From Lacticaseibacillus absianus (GTDB lineage Bacteria > Bacillota > Bacilli > Lactobacillales > Lactobacillaceae): a stretch of 64,000 nt of DNA. The notes beneath the pieces were generated by a model. That model searched no databases, was not told where the DNA came from, and saw nothing but the letters and a program-made list of their open reading frames with translations. This document shows positions 37,246 to 45,510 of the stretch, piece after piece. A program made the translations under genes and the position numbers. The DNA lies in contig NZ_JABEKX010000002.1 in assembly GCF_013407595.1 (NCBI RefSeq), forward strand, positions 974,220 to 1,038,219. Reading direction: 5' to 3'. Position 1 is the stretch's first letter, and every line of letters starts with the position of its first letter.

Positions 37246-37276
37246 AAGATTCCCCCTACGCATAGTCGATGATTCA

Positions 37277-37306
37277 ATTATATCAGAGCCAGGAAAATAA
37301 CAACAA
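37277..37306 (-). promoter_or_regulatory. Promoter of the split GH25 gene
   Basis: TGATATAAT (extended -10, TATAAT at 37277-37282) with TTGTTG 18 bases upstream at 37301-37306, minus strand, 31 bases before the ATG. Confidence 0.6.
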
Positions 37307-37626
37307 CCCGTTCTGTAAGCCTTTCTAAAAAGGACGCATAGTCAAAGACCTGCACTCATCACCCGTTCACCACTTTATTTCGCGCCGCTGATCTTGCTAT
37401 CCGCTTACCTAGCCTTGGACAGTCAACACCTAAGCCGACGCTCAGGTCACTGAAAGGTCTGAGCAGGTCGCGCCGCTGAGCTGTGACTCCCAAAAGATCG
37501 GTTGAATTTGACCGCAAGCATATGAAGTTTCGGTCTCGCACTCGCCCAAGCCGCCTTCATCACAAGCCAAAAAAGCCCCCTAAAAGGGAGCCTTGGCTCA
37601 CTAACTTAACATAGGCTAAGGCATGA
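37307..37626. other. Intergenic stretch between split GH25 gene and sstT
   Basis: It contains the sstT terminator (37569-37594). A minus-strand frame at 37359-37541 has no ribosome site or family resemblance and is not called. Nothing else is seen. Confidence 0.5.
37569..37594 (-). terminator. Terminator after sstT
   Basis: GGCTCCCTTTTAGGGGGC hairpin followed by TTTTTT on the minus strand. It is the first clear terminator after the unit starting at 44186. Confidence 0.75.
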
Positions 37627-38877
37627 CTATTCCCGCATTTGCGCTCGTCTCACCGCCGCCTTAACATCTACAGGACGGCCACTACGACGGAGATCATGGT
37701 ACTCTGCAGCCGCAGTGAACAGAAGATCCGAGGCAGAGTTAACGGCTGTTTCGACCGAGTCTTGGATCACGCCGATGATGAATCCGATCCCCACGACTTG
37801 CATCGCGATATCGTTGGAGATCCCGAAGAGACTCGCCGCCATTGGAATGATCAAAAGCGAGCCACCTGCGATCCCGGAAACTCCGGTTGACGCCAGTGCA
37901 CTCAAGAAGCAGAGTAACAACGCAAGGGGGAATGAGACCTGAATCCCAAGCGTGTTGCACGCGGCAAGCGCCATGATCGAGATCGTGATCGCAGCGCCAC
38001 CCGAGTTTGCCGACCCGCCAAGCGGGATCGAGATCGCGTAAGATTTCTCGTTCAATCCTAGGTCAGCAGCGGCTTTTAAGTTGATCGGAATGTTGACGGC
38101 CCCGCTTCGCGTGAAAAATGCTGGAATACCAGAAACCTTCAACGTCCACAACGTCAGTGGGTACGGGTTTTGTCCCGTCATCCCCCAGACCATCAACGGA
38201 TAAGCCACCAAATAGACAAAGGCCATTGTCCCGACTAACAGTCCAACCAACTGCCCATATTTGACCACGCCACCAAAACCAGTCTGGCTGATCGTCGTGA
38301 ACAAGAGCCCGACGATCCCGACCGGTGCAAATTCGATCACTAACTGTGCCACACGTTGGATCGCGTCGGTGATATCTTGAAACACCTCACGCGTCGCAGG
38401 TCGCGCTAATTGTAGCGCGAACCCGATCATCAACGCCCAGAATAGGATAGCCAGGTAGTTGCCATCAATGACGGCCTGAACAGGGTTCGCAACCGCATTC
38501 ACTAACAGATCCTTGATTACGGTTCCTAGATCCTTTGGCGCACTTTGCGCCACGTGGACCGCCTGAGGAAAGACCAGCTTGACCCGAAAGATGAAACTTG
38601 CCACGACCGCGATCACCGCAGACAGAAAGGTCGCACTGAGGTACAACACGATGACCGATCCAAAGTGCGTCTCTGCTCCGGCCTCGTATTTAGAAATTGC
38701 TGTCATGATCAAGAAGAAGACGAGTATCGGTGCGATCCCTTTCAAAGCGCCGATAAACAAATCCCCAAAAACGCCGATCCACGTCCACTCAGGCACAATG
38801 ACCCCGAGCAGCGCCCCAACGATCAATCCGATCACAATCCGAACAATCAAGCTGGTCTGTCGATATTTAGCAAACAT
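37627..38877 (-). CDS. sstT: Serine/threonine:sodium symporter SstT
   Basis: 416 residues from the ATG at 38877 after GAGGAGGAAGG. A DAACS-family carrier with eight or more membrane segments. The diagnostic parts are 'AFFTRSGAVNIPIN' (hairpin with the serine-rich region), 'AISIPLGGSANSGGAAITI' and 'GVIQDSVETAVNSASD'. SstT imports L-serine and L-threonine with Na+. It starts 45 bases after the flippase stop with no terminator between, so it is probably in the same transcript as the polysaccharide genes upstream, which is unusual. Confidence 0.93.
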   Translation of the reverse strand: MFAKYRQTSLIVRIVIGLIVGALLGVIVPEWTWIGVFGDLFIGALKGIAPILVFFLIMTAISKYEAGAETHFGSVIVLYLSATFLSAVIAVVASFIFRVKLVFPQAVHVAQSAPKDLGTVIKDLLVNAVANPVQAVIDGNYLAILFWALMIGFALQLARPATREVFQDITDAIQRVAQLVIEFAPVGIVGLLFTTISQTGFGGVVKYGQLVGLLVGTMAFVYLVAYPLMVWGMTGQNPYPLTLWTLKVSGIPAFFTRSGAVNIPINLKAAADLGLNEKSYAISIPLGGSANSGGAAITISIMALAACNTLGIQVSFPLALLLCFLSALASTGVSGIAGGSLLIIPMAASLFGISNDIAMQVVGIGFIIGVIQDSVETAVNSASDLLFTAAAEYHDLRRSGRPVDVKAAVRRAQMRE

Positions 38878-38922
38878 TCGCCTTCCTCCTCTTCTCATGG
38901 TCGATCGCACGCTGACCAATCC

Positions 38923-40332
38923 TTACCGCTTCAAACGCCGCCGCACCACTTTCAGCCCTGCATTCGCCAGCCGATCCACGATCGCGCGGTTGGCGACCAG
39001 AAGCCCGATCAGGAACAAGCACTGTAACCCGTATGCTAGCCAGACCTGACTGATAAACATCGTCGCGTACTGGCCCAACAATAAACCCATCTGGATCAAA
39101 ACGCTCCAGATCGTCACATTGGAGTTGACGGTCTGGATAATGTCTCGATGTCGCACGATCCAGATCAAGAGAAAACTCAAAAAAGACGCAAGTGACACAG
39201 CATTGATCCCGACAAACTTAACGAGCAGAAAACTCAAAACAATGCTGGTCGTTGATCCCGCGATCGTTGTCTTGAAAATTTCGACTGTCCGCTTAGCTGC
39301 AACATACTGAGACCCCAAAAAACCGGAGAGGCTAGAAAAAATTACAGATAGCAAAAGTAAGGGGATGAACTGCCAAGCGCTGTAATAAGTCGACGCCACT
39401 AAGATCCGCATCAGCGGCTTAACCAGGACCATGATCGTAGACGCACCGACGAACAGCAATGCAATGTACACTCGGTAGATCGTATCGAAGAAGTTGTCCT
39501 TCCGGTCCCCTTCAGACTCAAATTCTTCGATTGCGGCCAACTGCCAAGACTGTGCAAAAATATTCGTTACCGTACTTAAAAGTGATGGAATCTTACTTGC
39601 GACAGCGAACATCCCGTTGGCTCCAGAGCCCAAGAAAATCAGGATCGCGTAGCGGCCAGCCGTATTCGAGATATTCCAAGCGACTGAATTCGGGATCAAT
39701 GGTGTGCTGAACGCTAGGATTCGGTGTGTATAGTCACGACTGATCCGGTCAGGCTGATAAAACTTCGACAGATGTAGCCGAAAGTGCAACATCAAGTTCG
39801 AGATCAACAGCGCCAAGCAAGTCGAAAGGAAGTAGCCCGCAAACCCCATATTGAGGGGCCAGAGAAAGATAATGTTCAATCCTGCCGTCAGGGCCGTTAA
39901 GAATACCCCGTTGAAGGCAAATAGCGAGATCTTATCAATCCCCTTTGCAAACTGCGTGTAAAGCGATTGATACGCCTGGAGGACTAACAAGATGGGCAAG
40001 ACCGTGAACGGCCGGTAGAAGAGATAAAACAGCGGCATGGTTAGTAACGCGATGACCGCCCCGATCCGGGTGATTCGAACACTGTTCGAAAAGATTTCAG
40101 CCGGGTCAACCGTTCGGTCCATCGTAAAGCGTAAAACCGCATCGAAAACGCTAAGCGAAACGACGGGTAACAAGAGCCCCGCCGTTGTTGAAATCACATC
40201 CACCAACCCGTAATCGCTCGGAACCATCCGCGCGGTATATAACGGTAACATGAAAAAGGTGATGAACTTACTGCCTAGGTTCCCGATCGCAAACAGCAGT
40301 GAGTTACTGAATAATCGTTTGTATTTCTGCAC
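38923..40332 (-). CDS. wzx: Polysaccharide repeat-unit flippase (Wzx-like)
   Basis: 469 residues with about 12-14 predicted membrane helices. The N-terminus 'NSLLFAIGNLGSKFITFFMLPLYT' (split as LLFAIGNLGSK and FFMLPLYTARM) and 'SDYGLVDVI' are typical of MATE-like oligosaccharide flippases. It would move the lipid-linked repeat unit across the membrane for polymerisation by Wzy. The GTG start lies 9 bases after the DUF1015 gene. Sugar specificity cannot be read from sequence. Confidence 0.9.
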   Translation of the reverse strand: MQKYKRLFSNSLLFAIGNLGSKFITFFMLPLYTARMVPSDYGLVDVISTTAGLLLPVVSLSVFDAVLRFTMDRTVDPAEIFSNSVRITRIGAVIALLTMPLFYLFYRPFTVLPILLVLQAYQSLYTQFAKGIDKISLFAFNGVFLTALTAGLNIIFLWPLNMGFAGYFLSTCLALLISNLMLHFRLHLSKFYQPDRISRDYTHRILAFSTPLIPNSVAWNISNTAGRYAILIFLGSGANGMFAVASKIPSLLSTVTNIFAQSWQLAAIEEFESEGDRKDNFFDTIYRVYIALLFVGASTIMVLVKPLMRILVASTYYSAWQFIPLLLLSVIFSSLSGFLGSQYVAAKRTVEIFKTTIAGSTTSIVLSFLLVKFVGINAVSLASFLSFLLIWIVRHRDIIQTVNSNVTIWSVLIQMGLLLGQYATMFISQVWLAYGLQCLFLIGLLVANRAIVDRLANAGLKVVRRRLKR

Positions 40333-40341
40333 AGGGACGCC

Positions 40342-41409
40342 TCATTCCTGATATTTGCTCATCACCAGAAGCGACGGCGCTTTAGGACTCATCCACGTCG
40401 ATTTCGGCGGTAAAATATTGCCTTGATTGGCCGACTCAGTGAATTCTGCTTTAGTCATCGGCGCGACCTTGAAGAAGACCGAGTGTGTCGAGCGACGCAT
40501 CGCCTTGGCACATGCGACTTCACTCAAGTAACGAAGCTTACGGTCATCGAATGTCCGAAAAGCCTGCTGGATGATCTGCGTGTTGAGTCGATAGATGTCG
40601 TTGTTCCAGAAGCCATCCGAAAGTAGCGTGATCAGGTGCACGCGCCAAGCCTGCCCTCCACGGTACATCATCACCGTATCCTTTTGTGGCGCCATCGCCG
40701 CCTCGTCTGCCTGATCGACTGACTCGACCTTAAACTTGGTCTGGAGGAACCTTAACGCCGCATCAAATTGTGCATCGGTCAGGTGTGGTAGCTGACGGTG
40801 AATCGGCAAGATATCAACGCTGTCGATGCTGATCACATAGGAGAGGACATATTGCTTGAACCCCGAGAGCGAGGTCGAATACAGTCGGTGGTGGCCATCT
40901 CCAACGTAAAGCGCATCGGTGTCGCCAAATGCAGCCAACAACTCATCCGCAGCCGTGCCGGTGTAGTAATAGAGCTGATCAGACGCCACTGTATAGATCA
41001 GTTCTGCAGGATGCTCGGCAACGAAAGCATCAAGGTCTACCGCCTGTTTGGCAATCAACATCACTGGCGCAGCCTCAGCGTTATAGCCATGGTAGTTGCT
41101 CAGCATCCCTTGGATCGTCTCTGGTAACACCAGCTCATGATTCTTAACTGCCCCACGCTGGTACTCTGTGATCGGCAGATCACAGATCAGCCCTTTGCGT
41201 CCCTGGTTATCGATCACGTACACGCCTTGTGTGTGCTTCACGATCGCTTCAGCGTTGAGCTTGTCCTTCATCGCCTGATCTAAGAAAATCGTACGATCAT
41301 CAAAGCTGATCTGATCATTTTTGATCTGGACGAGGTTAATGAATTCCGAATCGTACAGCGTACCCGACACGTTCACATAACTATTCGCAAGTTTTTCCAG
41401 TTTCACCAT
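40342..41409 (-). CDS. DUF1015 family protein
   Basis: 355 residues. The DUF1015 marks are 'DGHHR' at 171-175, 'VKNHE' at 88-92, and the C-terminal 'NILPPKSTWMSPKAP'. The function of this family is not established. DGHHR resembles, as I recall it, the motif of free-serine kinases of the ParB/sulfiredoxin fold (SerK, SbnI), and DUF1015 genes often sit beside serA/serC in clostridia; both points are from memory. It lies 4 bases after the ornithine-cyclodeaminase-family gene in a tight operon. A role in making O-phosphoserine for a polysaccharide substituent is my inference. Confidence 0.85.
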   Translation of the reverse strand: MVKLEKLANSYVNVSGTLYDSEFINLVQIKNDQISFDDRTIFLDQAMKDKLNAEAIVKHTQGVYVIDNQGRKGLICDLPITEYQRGAVKNHELVLPETIQGMLSNYHGYNAEAAPVMLIAKQAVDLDAFVAEHPAELIYTVASDQLYYYTGTAADELLAAFGDTDALYVGDGHHRLYSTSLSGFKQYVLSYVISIDSVDILPIHRQLPHLTDAQFDAALRFLQTKFKVESVDQADEAAMAPQKDTVMMYRGGQAWRVHLITLLSDGFWNNDIYRLNTQIIQQAFRTFDDRKLRYLSEVACAKAMRRSTHSVFFKVAPMTKAEFTESANQGNILPPKSTWMSPKAPSLLVMSKYQE

Positions 41410-41413
41410 GAGA

Positions 41414-42376
41414 TCACCAATACCAAACTTTCTCTGTCGGCGGCGTCAGCTCGATTGATGCGGTCGCCTCTGCCTGGACTTTGTCATACAGCTTAGCAGC
41501 AAAGAAAATGTCGTGTAACGCTAACCCAATATTGTAAACCGTGATTCGTTCCTCATCAGTCTGCCGCCCGAGCGAAGGCTCTTGTAAGACCTCCGCCACT
41601 TCAGCCAGGTGCTTGAAGTCCTTGAAGTATTTGAACCCCTGAACCTGTGCCACATCATCGCAGTAGACCCGGTCTACAACACAATCGAGATTCATGAACC
41701 CCCGCGTATGGATCGGCACTAGCAATGTCCCTGGTCGCATCATTGTCGGGTCTGGCAGTAAGTCGGCTTCAGCATATGTCAGCGCGGACAAGATCACTTC
41801 GCTAGCTGCAAATAACGCGGCGACCGTCGGCACATCGGTGATTGTCAAGCGCTCATGTCCAGGTAGCGTCATTAAGTACGCGCGAAAATCACGTTCCTGG
41901 CCCTGAAACGCGTACAGGTTGATCGTCAAGTCGCGATTAGGGAATAACGCGAGCAGTGCCTTGACCGCCGAGCGAGCTTGATTGCCAAGCCCAATTACAC
42001 CAACACTCGTAAAATCGTGCTTCGCGAGAAGTCGTACGCTATGCGCGGCAACGGCACCGGTCCGGGCGGTGGTGATAAAGTTACCATCCATGATTGCTTT
42101 TAATCCGCCAGTTTTCAGGTCATACAACATAATCTGGCTATCCAACGCTGGCTGCCGCGTCGCATAGCGATTTACGACCTTGACCCCGGCAACTTGAAGC
42201 GCCGGAATAATCGTCGGCATTACGTTGAAAAATGTGGTTGCGTCGGGCTTCAAACTCAATTTTGCGGGTAGGATCACCTGCTGTTTCATTCGTAGCGCAT
42301 CGTCGACCCAATCGACCATCTCTGTCTCACGAAGTGACACTCGAGAAAGGTGTGCAAAATCAATTATTTTGGTCAT
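41414..42376 (-). CDS. Ornithine cyclodeaminase/mu-crystallin family protein
   Basis: 320 residues from ATG 42376, with AAGGAG 7 bases upstream; it overlaps the fusion gene by 17 bases. The NAD(P)-binding motif 'GVIGLGNQARSAVKAL' is near residue 125, preceded by 'ITTARTGAVAAHSVRLLA' with the family's T-x-R-T-x-A pattern, and K in 'GVKVVN' fits the substrate lysine. Members include ornithine cyclodeaminase, alanine dehydrogenase, ketimine reductase and SbnB (an amino-acid adduct dehydrogenase of siderophore synthesis). Which reaction applies here is open. Its place suggests synthesis of an unusual amino-acid precursor. Confidence 0.87.
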   Translation of the reverse strand: MTKIIDFAHLSRVSLRETEMVDWVDDALRMKQQVILPAKLSLKPDATTFFNVMPTIIPALQVAGVKVVNRYATRQPALDSQIMLYDLKTGGLKAIMDGNFITTARTGAVAAHSVRLLAKHDFTSVGVIGLGNQARSAVKALLALFPNRDLTINLYAFQGQERDFRAYLMTLPGHERLTITDVPTVAALFAASEVILSALTYAEADLLPDPTMMRPGTLLVPIHTRGFMNLDCVVDRVYCDDVAQVQGFKYFKDFKHLAEVAEVLQEPSLGRQTDEERITVYNIGLALHDIFFAAKLYDKVQAEATASIELTPPTEKVWYW

Positions 42377-44186
42377 CCGCAAACTCCTTCATTGCAAGTA
42401 ACAACTCGTCGTTCTCCTCGCGCGTCTTAACTGCGATCCGGACATACTGGCCATTGATGCCATGTTTTTCCGTCAGATCCTTGATCAAGATCGCATGGGT
42501 CTGAAGCAGATAGGCCCCCAGCCCCGCAGCCGTCACACCCTCTGTCAGCCGCAACATAAAATAGTTGGCCTGGGAAGGCAGAACGGTGACGTAGTCCAAT
42601 CGTTCAAGCCCCGCTGCTAACGCCTCGCGAACGGCATAAAAGCGCTTCAGCCCCTTCTGATAATCACCCTTATATTTTTCGATGATCTGCAAGAAAAACT
42701 CGCCAAAGGAATTGATGTTCCAAATTGACACTTCACGTTTGATCGTCGCAATCAGCGCCACATCACCACTGGCCAAGATGCCCAACCGGACGCCCGGTAC
42801 ACCAAACGACTTGGAAATACTCTTGATCACAGTCAGGTGTGGATACCGATCAAGCAGATCGCGATCAAGCATTGAGGTGACCGCTTCCGCATCCGCAAAG
42901 TCTGAGAAGGACTCGTCAACAATCAACTTGATCCCCGCAGCCTGCGTCCAATCGCAAAGTGTCAGCAATTCGGCATGCGTTAAGTAATTCCCAGTTGGAT
43001 TATCGGGATTGATCACGATCAGCTGGCTCAAGCCCTTATCGGCAAAGAAACGTTGAATGTCCGCTGCGGTATACGTGTACCCTTGTTGATCTGTATTCAT
43101 ATACACTAGGCGGTCTGCAGGCAGGCGGTTCGGATATTCCTCGAACGTTGGTCGGATCACACCGACGCGGCCGCTCCCCTGCGCAAGCACGACCTTGATC
43201 AACTCAGCTGCACCGTTCCCCACAACGATTTGATCAGGCCGTAGCGCGTAATACTTCGCTGCAAGGCCTGAGTTCACACTCAGGCCGGACGGATAATCAA
43301 TAATCAGCCGGTCTAGATTCTCGTGGAACTCATCCACCATCGCACGCGGTGGAAAGAATGGGTTGACCAGATAGGCGTAATCATGAACAGACGGGAAGCG
43401 CCAGTAGCCCCCGAAGCGCGCCCCCATCTCCTTCATTTTTTGAATCGGATCCGCACAAAATTTGATTCCGGCGATTGTCAGATCCTGAATGTCATCGGTT
43501 TCGTACCAATCATCCGGTGACAATACCTCCGCTTGCATTCCCTCTGGGTCAATCGCAACAAGCGTGCCCATGACCGTTTCGTAGTACGAATCACCGCCAA
43601 AGCCTACAATCTGAGCGTTCAGATACGGTAGGAACTTGGTCCGCGAGTATGCGGCGCTCAGTCGATAGATGTTGACCGTCTTGAGAAGATCTGTCGTGTG
43701 TTGACGATTGATCTGTGCTTTGGGCACAAAAGCAGTGATGTTCCCCGCTTCGTCTGTGCGAACACAGGTCCCATCCATCCAGGTCTCAAATGGACTTACG
43801 ACCGCAAAATTCGTGTTTGTGGAAGCAATCAATCGCTCAACAACGCCGTCTGCTAGGATCAAATCAGATTCGAACATCAAGGCATCTTCGGCGATTAAGG
43901 CATCACTCGCTTTTTGGACCGAAATAATGTTATTTGCCCGGTCAAAGGTATCATTGATGATGACCTCAACTGGCGTCTTAAAGGTAAAAGTAGCCAGATG
44001 GGCTTTCAAGACGTCCGCCTTGTAGCCAGCCACAATCACGACTCGTGACAACCCGAGGCCATCAAGCTGGCGGAGCAATCGGTGAATCAACGTTTCCCCA
44101 TTAACTTGGACCATGCACTTCGGTTGTGTTGCGGTCAACTCCTTGAAGCGCGTTCCCTTACCTGCTGCTAAGATAATTGCTTGCAT
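42360..44186 (-). CDS. Fusion: nucleotidyltransferase (LicC-like) plus PLP-dependent aminotransferase/decarboxylase
   Basis: 608 residues. Residues 1-240 are a sugar-nucleotide/phosphocholine cytidylyltransferase-type domain with 'ILAAGKGTRF' (6-14), 'PKCMVQVNGETLI' (22-34) and 'FESDLIL' (105-111). Residues about 250-605 are a fold-type I PLP enzyme of the HisC/CobD group: 'NPDNPTG' (393-399), D424 in 'LIVDESF', the PLP lysine K459 in 'SISKSFG', R467 and late R583. A likely reading is that the C-terminal half makes an amino-alcohol phosphate and the N-terminal half activates it with CTP for LicD. Whether it transaminates (for example to serinol phosphate) or decarboxylates (phosphoserine or phosphothreonine) cannot be told by eye. 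First gene of its transcript. Confidence 0.9.
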   Translation of the reverse strand: MQAIILAAGKGTRFKELTATQPKCMVQVNGETLIHRLLRQLDGLGLSRVVIVAGYKADVLKAHLATFTFKTPVEVIINDTFDRANNIISVQKASDALIAEDALMFESDLILADGVVERLIASTNTNFAVVSPFETWMDGTCVRTDEAGNITAFVPKAQINRQHTTDLLKTVNIYRLSAAYSRTKFLPYLNAQIVGFGGDSYYETVMGTLVAIDPEGMQAEVLSPDDWYETDDIQDLTIAGIKFCADPIQKMKEMGARFGGYWRFPSVHDYAYLVNPFFPPRAMVDEFHENLDRLIIDYPSGLSVNSGLAAKYYALRPDQIVVGNGAAELIKVVLAQGSGRVGVIRPTFEEYPNRLPADRLVYMNTDQQGYTYTAADIQRFFADKGLSQLIVINPDNPTGNYLTHAELLTLCDWTQAAGIKLIVDESFSDFADAEAVTSMLDRDLLDRYPHLTVIKSISKSFGVPGVRLGILASGDVALIATIKREVSIWNINSFGEFFLQIIEKYKGDYQKGLKRFYAVREALAAGLERLDYVTVLPSQANYFMLRLTEGVTAAGLGAYLLQTHAILIKDLTEKHGINGQYVRIAVKTREENDELLLAMKEFADDQNN

Positions 44187-44230
44187 TGTTCTCTCCTTAA
44201 CCTGCCTCGAAAAATCAGACCCATGCTACG

Positions 44231-44236
44231 ATTATA
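44231..44236 (-). promoter_or_regulatory. -10 of a second promoter inside the polysaccharide locus
   Basis: A perfect TATAAT on the minus strand 45 bases before the fusion gene and downstream of a terminator. The -35 region is weak. Confidence 0.5.
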
Positions 44237-44310
44237 CAAAGATTCGTATGATATCCTTCTGCCTCGAGAAAAATGTTAACTTTTCTGAAGAATCGCTCGT
44301 GTCACAGTTT

Positions 44311-44333
44311 AAAAGGGAGCCTTCAACGCTCCC
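44311..44333 (-). terminator. Terminator after the GT4 gene
   Basis: GGGAGC/GCTCCC stem with a 7-base loop followed by TTTT on the minus strand. It splits the polysaccharide locus into two transcripts. Confidence 0.7.
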
Positions 44334-44368
44334 TCCATTACACGCGGACTATCATCGCACTACCAGTT

Positions 44369-45499
44369 TCAATTTGGATTATTATAGATACGTCGGAACT
44401 CATCGGCAAAGAAGTTCATCGAAAACCTAGATGCTGCCACTATCTCGTTATCCTTGTACCGCTGAGCAGGATTGAGCGCCAAGTTGAACGTCTTTATCTG
44501 GTCAGTCCAGACCTCGTCAGATGCCGAAAGTGACAAAAATTGGACTCGTTGGGTGACGTTCGTCATCTTCGGAACACCCGTTGATGCCAATACCGGTAAC
44601 CCCGCCGCCTCCGCTTCGATGACGCTGATTGATAGCCCCTCTGCCACTGAGGTCGAGATGTAAAGATCTGCGGCTGAATAGAACCGGCGCACATCTGTGC
44701 GTTGACCCATAAAAAAGACTCGCTGTGTAACGTGAGGGGCATAAGTATGTGCGTATGTCCTGAGCTGGTCAAGCTCCGGACCTTGACCAACAATCACTAA
44801 TGCGTCGAGCTGTTCATCGAAGACTTGAGCAAACAACTCAATTGTTCTTTTGATATTCTTGATTGGCATTAACCGCGCAACAACTAGGGCCACCCGCGCG
44901 CGTTCGGAAAGCCCTAGCTCTGCACGAACGCTCTGTCTAGTATCAAGATCAAAACGCAATGCACTTGTGTCGATTCCGTTGGCAACAACTTTTACAGACC
45001 TCTCGGTTAACCGATGTCCAAAGACCTGAACTGCGGCGTCGTCACTAACACTGAGAAGGGTTAGCCCCTGATGACCCAAATACCAGCGTTGAGCGGGCTT
45101 ATTGACCTGAGTCAATAGCCTTGCCAGCGCACTATACCCCGATGGCTGCGCGTTGTGTATTTGAAAAATAACCCTGGCCCCACTGCGTGTCGCTGCTTTG
45201 GCGATGTATGTGGCGTTAAGCGTTGTCGCATTGATATGAACAATATCAAAATGGTGCTCAGAAAAAAAAGCGTCTAAAACCGCCCCTCTTCTCAACACGT
45301 TTTTTAGTCCAAAGATATTACCGAGTTGATAGACCGAGATCTTCCTGTCCGACAGAAAGGACTTCATCGCATAGTCACCAGACGTGGCTGCTAAGATCGA
45401 GAAATCATATTCCTGACTCAGAGCAGTGATCAAGACACGGAGAAACGATTCAGTTCCCCCGAGCTTGTCGCCTAATCCTGTTAATAGTACCTTCTTCAT
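44369..45499 (-). CDS. Glycosyltransferase family 4 (GT-B fold)
   Basis: 376 residues. The N-terminal 'GLGDKLGGTESFLR' donor/acceptor loop and the C-terminal 'LVVARLMPIKNIKRTIE', 'VGQGPELDQL' and 'EGLSISVIEAEAAGLPVLAS' with the E-x7-E pattern are typical of GT4 retaining transferases. It adds a sugar to the lipid-linked repeat unit in the cytosol. Donor and acceptor unknown. Last gene of the transcript starting at 51438. Confidence 0.92.
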   Translation of the reverse strand: MKKVLLTGLGDKLGGTESFLRVLITALSQEYDFSILAATSGDYAMKSFLSDRKISVYQLGNIFGLKNVLRRGAVLDAFFSEHHFDIVHINATTLNATYIAKAATRSGARVIFQIHNAQPSGYSALARLLTQVNKPAQRWYLGHQGLTLLSVSDDAAVQVFGHRLTERSVKVVANGIDTSALRFDLDTRQSVRAELGLSERARVALVVARLMPIKNIKRTIELFAQVFDEQLDALVIVGQGPELDQLRTYAHTYAPHVTQRVFFMGQRTDVRRFYSAADLYISTSVAEGLSISVIEAEAAGLPVLASTGVPKMTNVTQRVQFLSLSASDEVWTDQIKTFNLALNPAQRYKDNEIVAASRFSMNFFADEFRRIYNNPN

Positions 45500-45510
45500 C
45501 TCTTCACCCT

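Noticed and set aside
37359-37541. 60-residue minus-strand frame upstream of the split GH25 gene
   Set aside because: No start signal, family resemblance or conserved context.
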